From Sesamum alatum (lineage: Eukaryota; Streptophyta; Magnoliopsida; Lamiales; Pedaliaceae), in NCBI GenBank assembly GCA_034509735.1, contig JACGWO010000011.1:16839573-16903572 (forward strand): a DNA stretch of 64,000 nt, given 5' to 3'. Shown here piece by piece: positions 57,396 through 64,000 of this stretch. The notes beneath the pieces are model-generated. The model was not told where the DNA came from. It ran no database searches and was given only the letters and a program-made list of their open reading frames with translations. The first letter of the stretch is position 1. Each line of letters opens with the position of its first letter. The position numbers and the translations under genes were made by a program.

Positions 57396-59634
57396 TGTTA
57401 GAATATGTGACCAGAAAGCCAATAGGTTTGGCATTTTGTAACCTATTTGACAACTTGATGTAATGTAATAGTGTATGATAAATAAAATGAGTGTTTATTA
57501 CCATTGATACTATCTTTGTTTTGCTAATTTTCATATGTTCAAAGTTGTTTTTACATATATCACAACAAAGCCCACAGACCACGATTAACAACTCATGTAG
57601 TTGGGCCACGCATTGGATAGTGGTTATGAAACCAACTGATAAAGGGTTTGGTTTGAGACATTCCAAGTCGAGGACCTCGAGACAAGGCATTGAGAGTCCT
57701 ATATAGAGTTGCATCAAGAGTCGTATTCATTGGATGAGTGTCGTGTTTCATCGGCGACAGGCGTGGGACGCCTGTACGATCTTGGTGGGTTGGTCAATTG
57801 GGGTCGAGCCGACTGAACTGACTCGCGGGGATCATCATATGGAACCTTTGGAGACTTGGTCGGCATGATCGGATTTCCCCGATTTCGATAGTACGGGAGT
57901 AATCCTCAAACTTAAGGAACCATGGTAGTCACATGCACACGATGGTTGTATCTTGGATCTGGCGAGAGGTGGTCATTCTGTAAGATGGTCATTATAAGCC
58001 TTGTCCAGTGCAGTTAGAATGTGTAGCGAGGACGATGGATTTCAAGAAGAGAATCTATCCCCTGTCTGTATGTGACATAGGTATCTACTATGCACTCGGA
58101 GACACGTTCATACTGCTTAAATTTGTGGCCACAGTGGTTGATCGAGTAGGAAATGGTTTCCTATGCTGATGCAATGAAGCATGCGTAGTTTCGAGTATTA
58201 AGCATAGACGTCTAGTCAAAGATGGGAACCGACGCCCAATTTCATACCCTAAACTAAGATCGGGAGACGGTAGACGAAAGGACCATACTCGTATAGAATC
58301 GGCGCCTAAATGTTAACACCAACATTCACCTAGTCTCTAGTGCCATGAACCGTTGCTAGACGACACCCATGGTAATGGGGTCCTGTTGAATACGAGTCCA
58401 AGTCTAGCTGAGGGTGAACCTAAAGGGTCACACACAAATCACCGAGGAGCTGAAAAGATTGACTTGGAGTCAATTTCAGGATAATGAGTAATTGGATTAC
58501 TTAAGGGATTGTCCATTGGATGGACGGACCGATATTGTATCGGGCCATCGTTTTAATCGGTAAATAAAATTTATCGATTGAGTAGAGAATCAAAATTTGG
58601 ATCTTTTAATTGGATTAAAAGATTAATGTAAATTAATTAAGTGGACCATGAATTAAATAGGATTTAATTTTTTGGGCTTGTTGTAATTGGATTATGATAA
58701 AACTCGGTCCATTAAATCTTGGCCCAAGAGATGTGTTAATTCCACTTTTGGAATGAGAAGAAGTTGGACTTCTTTCCAAAAGAGCATGGCCGAAAATTGA
58801 TTCTTTTAGAAGCTCTAAAATTGGCCATGCATGACCTTTGATGAGTGTTGACTTGTCTCTTTTGGTAAGAGACAAATCAATTCTAATAAAGCCTCTTTCA
58901 TTTGGTATGATTAAATCATACTTTATGAGATGGTAAGCTTGATTGATGATTAGTAGGGATTGATTGGAATGTGTCTAGGTTCATGTATCTAAACATCCTT
59001 GGATGAACCTAGACACATTCCAATAATCACATTAATTAAGTATATATATGTGTATACTATCATCAAAGGAAGAGAATGATTCTTCATCTTTTTCTAGGAA
59101 AAAGAAGAACACACACTCTCCAAAAAAAAAAATCTCCCCATTTTCGGCCCTCTCTCTACACACATACTATCCTCTTTGTTCTTCGTTGATCTAGGATCAT
59201 CTTGAAGAACAAAGCAAGATCAAGAAGAAACACTAACATAATAGTGCTGTCTCTTCTTGGATCCTATCCTTTAAGATCCGTTTTCTCTAGCAAGAAAAAC
59301 GAGATCTCTCCCGGTGTGGTGTGGACTTCGTTAGAGTGTTCATACATTTGAACTTGGTGAACGTTTCCAGCCGAGGAACAACGCTCGTAGCCGTGCAAGA
59401 AAGAAAGCTACAAAGGTAATATTTAGTTTACGCTCTTGTAGTTTCTTTAATGAATTATCTATGCTCTATATGATACATATGTGGTTTTATTATCATGTTC
59501 TACATTGAACGCCTGGTTGAGCACCCAAGGTACACCCCATGGATCTTGATGATATGCATTTATTGCTTTATATATGCAATTTTTTTTAAATATCGATTCC
59601 GCTCGCGCTCCCAGGCGGATCCGCTTGTCCTTCA
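57396..59634 (+). mobile_element. Solo LTR of the copia family (2239 bp)
   Basis: Starts TGTTAGAATATGTGACC and ends CGCTTGTCCTTCA. Flanks TAATC (57391-57395) and TAGTC (59635-59639) form a 5-bp duplication with one transition. Conserved block near 58327; AT-rich array 58490-58690. Inserted in the caulimovirid remnant. Confidence 0.85.
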
Positions 59635-59960
59635 TAGTCTTGGTGGGAATTTGTTTTTCATCAAAATTGGCTTCATATGGTAGGGTAATAACATGTTATT
59701 TTTTTCTTTCCCAAAAGGCATTTGGTAATTCAAAACATACTTGATTTTGTATCTGGTTTTGGAATTCGAGAATTTTCTTTTGCACAAAAGGTGCAGAAAT
59801 TTGTTGTTCTATCTTTTTGTGGGGGAATATAATCTTTTAGAAAGAGTATTTATTTTTCTTTATTGTGGATGTTTTCCTGAAATATAGAAGTATTTTTCAC
59901 TGTTTTGATATCTCTTTGGGTTACAGAAAATTGGAACTGGAATAAGATTTCTCTTCCCAT
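59635..59960 (-). pseudogene. Endogenous caulimovirid remnant, first part
   Basis: Minus-strand sequence ahead of the RT fingers. Near 59635-59660 it carries the short IPTK motif just before the viral RPIQ motif found across the LTR insertion at 57380-57391; upstream the pattern is loosely that of the protease-RT linker. Several stops. The outer edge, about 59960, dissolves into TA-rich sequence. Confidence 0.65.
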
Positions 59961-60308
59961 GATTTTGGTTCTAATTAATATATATTATCTATATATATAT
60001 ATGTACATGTATTTCAAAAATATATTTTAAATTTTTGTATATAAATTATATATGTAAATTGCATCTGGACCGTTGATTTTCTAAGATAACATCCCTCGGT
60101 TGTAAATAAAAGTACAAATAATTTTTGTTCTTTTTTTTTTAAAAAAAAAAAGAGCGAAATAGGCGCGTGTATCACACCAATCGCGTGAGGGTGTATTTTG
60201 CTTGTTTTTTTAGAACACACAGGGATAATTTGGTATTTTTAACACAAAAAAGATAAATTGCTATTTTCGCATAACACAGAAGTTGATGCATTTTGCCCTA
60301 ATTTCATA

Positions 60309-60643
60309 TGGTAAGTTAGTGTCCTCGTGCTTTTCTCAATGTTTTTTGTTTTCTTACAAGAGAATGCAAATTTGCTTTAGCAAATGCTAATTTGGTGTGT
60401 ATTATAGAGAATAATCTAGTACAGTGTTAAGATATTAATATTAAATAATTTTTTTCTTTAACAAATTATTAAATGCAAATTCCTTATATAGTTGTTTCTC
60501 TCGCTCACTTTTGCTGTGAGATTTTATGTTTCTCAACAACAGGATAATTTTGAGATTTCACAGCAAATTCATGATTGTCGCTGGTTAAACATACTGCTTA
60601 TGTGAATATGGTGTTCTCTAAACAACAAAATTAGTTTCTTAAA
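60309..60643. other. Spacer, nothing recognised
   Basis: AT-rich, no credible frame or repeat. Confidence 0.5.
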
Positions 60644-61546
60644 TCTATACCATATATTAAGGGAGAGTGCCTATTTTGTGTCTCTATTTTCTTTTTGGTC
60701 TGTTTTTTCAATATTTAATTTAATTAATTTTTTATTATTCATCTAACTTTCCACTAGGGGTGGCAACGGGGCGGGTATGGGGCGGGTTTGGGTGGACCCG
60801 AGACCCGCCCCGCCAACTCCGGGAAGGACACGGGACCCGCCCCGTCCCGGTTATTTTTCAACCCGGGACCCGCCCCGCCCCGCCCCGGTACAAAACCCGC
60901 CGAGGCGGGTCTAACCCGATAGACCCGATTTTTTTAAATTTATTTTTATTTTTTATTTGTTTTACAAATTAAAAAAAAATTAAAATTTAATATATCAATT
61001 ACAAATAAAATTATTTGTTCATGATCTAACTGAAATTCAAGTAGAAAAAGAATTTCAAGTATAAATAAAACTGTTCATAATAGAACAACTCAAACAATTC
61101 ATATTGAATTATTTATTAGAGATTAGTAACAACTTTTTCGTCTTTCTAATCGTTAAATATTGTGGGATAATTTTTCAATTTATCAACTATTGAAAATGTA
61201 CCTAACAATAAATAAATTAAATGATACAATATTTTGTTAGTGTTTATTCTATCATAATAAAATAAAAGAAATATATATATATCTCTAAACGGGGCGGGTT
61301 TTGCCGGGTCCCGGTTGAATTGCCACCCCTACTTTCCACTCTCCCACATCTTTTGATAGTTATTCTCTTTCTCTCTCTCTCTCTCTCCCTCTCTCTCTCT
61401 TATTTTCATGCATTTTTTTGTCACTATAATCTTATAAATTTAATATTAACTTATTATTTCGTATATAATTTATTAAATAATAAATATTTTGTTTTAAATA
61501 GGTTTATATAATTTGCACGCACATAGGGTGTGCTACAATTTACTAG
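60644..61546 (+). mobile_element. Non-autonomous Helitron, 903 bp with MITE inside
   Basis: Starts TCTATACCATATATTAAGGG after A (60643), ends hairpin GCACGCACATAGGGTGTGC then TACAATTTACTAG, followed by T (61547). Without the inserted hAT MITE and its duplication it would be about 318 bp. Its start resembles that of the minus-strand Helitron at 62963. No coding capacity. Confidence 0.8.
60755..61331. mobile_element. hAT-like MITE (577 bp)
   Basis: Ends TAGGGGTGGCAA and TTGCCACCCCTA with the 8-bp duplication CTTTCCAC (60747-60754, 61332-61339), the hAT pattern. Subterminal GC-rich GGGGCGGGT / ACCCGCCCC repeats at both ends; interior AT-rich. Frames 60760-60972 are a translation of the GC-rich repeats. 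Confidence 0.85.
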
Positions 61547-61556
61547 TTATTAAGCA

Positions 61557-61978
61557 GGGTGAATTACAATAACCTTTCTTGGGTTTGGCATAATTACGGA
61601 TACCCCCTAATTTTTTTCAACAATTACAAATACCCCCCTGAGGTTTGTAATTTTTAACCAAAGGCTTAGAACTGTTCATTTTGCACTTAGATTGTTATAA
61701 AAATCAGTTGAGGCAAATTATATTATTGTCCCTCTGTGTAAAATACATAAGAAATCTCTCACCCGCATTTTAGTCCAAAAATATTAGAAAAGTTTAAACA
61801 TTAAATAATGATTCAATTGTATAATGGTATTTTGGTTAAATCAACAATAAAAATGGATGAAAATAAGTTATTTGTTAGACAGTTACAAACTTTAAGAGGT
61901 ATTTATAATTTTTTAAAAAGCAAGTGGGTATTCATAATTATACTAAAGCTCAGGAGATCAGGTCATTGTAATTCACTA
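61557..61978. mobile_element. MULE-like MITE (422 bp)
   Basis: Left end GGGTGAATTACAATAACC, right end (reverse complement) TAGTGAATTACAATGACC; inner phrases aattacggatacccc match the element at 29555-30448. Flanks TATTAAGCA / TATGAAGAA agree in 7 of 9 bases. It lies 10 bp after the Helitron end. The frame 61808-62002 crosses its border. Confidence 0.65.
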
Positions 61979-61987
61979 TATGAAGAA

Positions 61988-62473
61988 ACTTTGAAATTGT
62001 GAAATTAACATGGAAAATAAAAAAGAAAAACACTAAATTAATTAAAAGTTAATGAATATAAAGGAAAATATACTTTGAGTATTACTTTTGAATAGAAGAT
62101 AATAAGATACAAAAGTTTTTAGTAACTAATCTCTGCTAATATGAAGAATTTTGATTTGAAATCTTTTACAGATTAAAGTACAAGTTTATCAACTTTCTGC
62201 TTAAGTTAAAAATTGACGTAACAAATAAAAAATGTGTGTACTTTAAATTTATCCAGTAACTTTAATTGGAGTTTCTTCAAGTTTTCTTGGCCCCTTATTC
62301 AATTTGGCAATTACAGTAACACAGTTTGCAGCATCATGGTTCATATAAATTTTGAGAAATTGAAGAAAATGGCAATGCAGTAAGCCTGAAACAAATGCAA
62401 GAAAACGAGCCCAGTGTTTGGGCCGAAAAAGCACAGGCCCAAAAGTATGAAAAAAATACAAGTTCAGGTTAGG
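61988..62473. other. Spacer, nothing recognised
   Basis: No gene seen. The reverse frame 62249-62461 has no recognisable motif. Confidence 0.5.
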
Positions 62474-62478
62474 AAAAA
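62474..62478 (-). terminator. RNA polymerase III terminator of tRNA-Ala
   Basis: Five A on the plus strand give TTTTT on the minus strand, 17 nt after the tRNA 3' end. Confidence 0.7.
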
Positions 62479-62495
62479 GATCCGTACGAATTCAA

Positions 62496-62568
62496 TGGAG
62501 ATGCGGGGTATCGATCCCCGTACCTCTCGCATGCTAAGCGAGCGCTCTACCATCTGAGCTACATCCCC
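62496..62568 (-). tRNA. tRNA-Ala (anticodon AGC)
   Basis: The minus strand reads GGGGATGTAGCTCAGATGG, a D arm with GAGC, an anticodon stem CTCGC/GCGAG around loop TTAGCAT (anticodon AGC), a T stem CGGGG/CCCCG around ATCGATA, and an acceptor closing GGGGATG with CATCTCC plus discriminator A. 73 nt, no intron, no encoded CCA. Internal A box (TAGCTCAGATGG) and B box (GGGATCGATACCCC) match pol III promoters. This is a standard nuclear plant tRNA-Ala, apparently functional. Confidence 0.95.
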
Positions 62569-62669
62569 TGTGTGTGGACCTGGTAGTTCACAATAGTGTA
62601 CAAACAAAAATCTATGACAAGCAAATCATAAAGAAAAGGTTTATGACCAGTCAGCAGAGTTAATGTAGA

Positions 62670-62963
62670 TTAATCGGAAACAGACACTCAATGTGTGTGT
62701 AAATACAATAATATTTCTATTATATTAATAAATTATGATTAAAATAGAATTGAGAAAAATAAAATAGAGAGAATAAATGAATAAAAAAATCCATATATAA
62801 AAAGAATTATAGATGAGTGGAATAATAAGTGGGGAGTAGTTATTTCAACATGAAAAGTGAAAAAATAAAATAAATAAATAAATTTTAAAATACAAATAAA
62901 ATTGAGCAGACTAAAAATTAGGAGGTGCCAAATTGGTGCTCTCCCTTAATAATAAGATATAGA
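62670..62963 (-). mobile_element. Probable Helitron, minus strand
   Basis: On the minus strand it starts TCTATATCTTATTATTAAGG and GAGAGCACC, matching the start of the Helitron at 60644 (..ATTAAGGGAGAGTGCC). The 3' end is decayed: a weak hairpin CACACATTGAGTGT and TTTCCGATTAAT near 62670 stand where hairpin and CTAGT are expected. Confidence 0.45.
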
Positions 62964-63740
62964 TAAGTCAACTTGACTCGTGATCGAAAAATTTTGAATC
63001 GGGCTCAAGTCTAATTCTTTGTGTTTGAAAGTTCCGAGTTTTTTTTTCTAATTATTAACATTTTAACTATATTTTATATATTTAACTACATATTCAATAT
63101 TATATCAAATTCATATTTAAAATTTGTTCTATATAATTATGCTTAATTAATATCTCCCATGTTAATTCTAGATAATAGTAAAAATATGGTATTTTTATTT
63201 ATATTATTTGATATCTATAAGCTTATTAATCAATAATTTAGTAAATTTTGATAAAAAAAAAAATTATAAATAATTATTTAATATAATACATATGAATTTA
63301 ATTGCTAGTTAATTTGAATATCAATTTGTAATTTAATTTACTTAACAAGTTATAATAATTAACTTATAACTTTTTATATTTATTTATATAGTATATATTT
63401 GTACCAAGATACATAATATGTAATATTTCAATTTTACTGTTGATAGACATACATCGAAATTTTGTGATTACATGAATTAATCTAATGATAACAATAATAT
63501 CGATGGTTACAATTTTACTTATTTTCACTGATATTGCCTTATACATGTTAAAAACATCAATTCTTGTTTGGTTTAAAAAATTCTTCTTTATATTTTTTGT
63601 ATAATTGAAACAAATAAAAACTTAAATTGCCATCATCTTACCATCTCATTTTAATTTTAGAAAATAGTTTATGATTATCTATTTTTTTTCTTAAATTAAT
63701 ATATTACATAATTTTTTCAAAATGGTGTATGATGTCCCCT
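62964..63740. other. AT-rich DNA, nothing recognised
   Basis: Around 80% A/T with no credible frame. The reverse frame 63364-63546 is a low-complexity opening. Confidence 0.6.
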
Positions 63741-63751
63741 AAATATCCACC

Positions 63752-64000
63752 TTACAAGCCAAGAGCAGTAAGACATTCATGCACAAGGCCCCTTTTGTGG
63801 TCAGTAACCTGGCAGGCACACGGAAAGCCTCGTACAACATGCTTAGTCATCGTACAATAGGGATTCCATGACCTACAAGTGGCCGGCACATGAGGCCATG
63901 CCATATTAAAATATCTCATCCAAATTCCTAAAGGGTTGGCTAGAATTCGGATTTTTCTTAGCAGGTAACCACTTCCCAAAAAAGCTGGCAGACCTAGCAA
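63752..64000 (-). other. Unrecognised open frame, runs off the window
   Basis: An open minus-strand frame of at least 82 codons ending at 63752, with base composition clearly less AT-rich than its left neighbour. It has a hydrophobic start and many Cys, His and Arg (RSWNPYC, GFPCACQVTDHKRGLVHEC) but no domain I recognise. It could be the 3' end of a gene or a transposon remnant; the part beyond 64000 is not visible. The Cys/His spacing is not that of a standard zinc finger. Confidence 0.25.

Larger units (their letters stand above)
56262..60298. mobile_element. MULE-like element carrying a caulimovirid remnant
   Basis: Ends GGGCAAAATGCATC and, in reverse complement, GGGCAAAATGCATC; arms remain similar over about 150 bp (CTGTGTTAT, GAAAA, GCAAAATAC, CACGCG or CATGCG). 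Flanks TAATTTCGTA (56252-56261) and TAATTTCATA (60299-60308) form a 10-bp duplication with one transition, typical of Mutator-like elements. It contains a G-rich tract, a minus-strand caulimovirid fragment and a solo copia LTR. No MULE transposase seen. Whether viral DNA was captured or inserted later is open. Confidence 0.7.

Noticed and set aside
60755..60980. GC-rich hAT MITE end as CpG island or coding exon
   Set aside because: Consists of GGGGCGGGT/ACCCGCCCC subterminal repeats between hAT ends; the frame is a by-product.

Overview
The window is a transposon-dense stretch of a plant nuclear genome, most likely a eudicot. The evidence is two-exon gene structure with GT..AG splicing, a Bet v 1/major-latex-like gene, a eukaryotic tRNA-Ala, and plant-type Ty1/copia, LINE, CACTA, MULE-like, Helitron, hAT and Harbinger elements plus an endogenous caulimovirid remnant. 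Species cannot be told from the sequence. Only two host loci look intact: a major-latex-protein-like gene (coding exons 28607-28796 and 30579-30844, plus strand) and a tRNA-Ala(AGC) gene (62496-62568, minus strand). A relic of the first coding exon of a DnaJ/Hsp40 gene lies at 408-485.

Layout. 1-1636: decayed host DNA with the DnaJ relic. 1637-4367: two MULE-like elements with long inverted arms, the first split by a 285-bp Helitron. About 4980-25615: a decayed L1-type LINE with ORF1, endonuclease, reverse transcriptase and zf-RVT remnants. It is interrupted by a 13.3-kb Ty1/copia nest (5877-19174, target duplication TTACA) and by a solo LTR of the same family in reverse orientation (21771-23741, duplication TCTAT). 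The copia nest itself holds a second, inverted and 3'-truncated copy (8366-15504). 25771-28223: a Helitron and TIR elements. 28510-30844: the MLP-like gene, whose 1.78-kb intron is filled with nested foldback elements. 32129-45600: a second nest of the same copia family (element 32389 to about 43060, solo LTR 38553-40537, LTR fragments on both sides) followed by a LINE tail. 46608-56153: a 9.5-kb CACTA element with duplication ATA, a TNP2-type and a Transposase_24-type pseudogene, and two promoter modules loaded with the motif ACCGTTCC. 56262-60298: a MULE-like element with a 10-bp duplication, carrying a caulimovirid reverse-transcriptase remnant split by another solo LTR. 60644-62963: a Helitron containing a hAT MITE, a MULE MITE, tRNA-Ala and a second Helitron. 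The rest is AT-rich DNA with one unrecognised open frame running off the right edge.

One copia family with unusually long LTRs (about 2.0-2.2 kb) accounts for roughly a third of the window, and its copies repeatedly sit inside other transposons or inside each other. Every transposon protein seen carries stops or frameshifts, so nothing here looks autonomous. I did not find a clearly new gene system. The most notable points are the exact target-site reconstructions, the two-module CACTA regulation, conserved non-coding signals in the copia LTR and leader, and the intron of the MLP-like gene.
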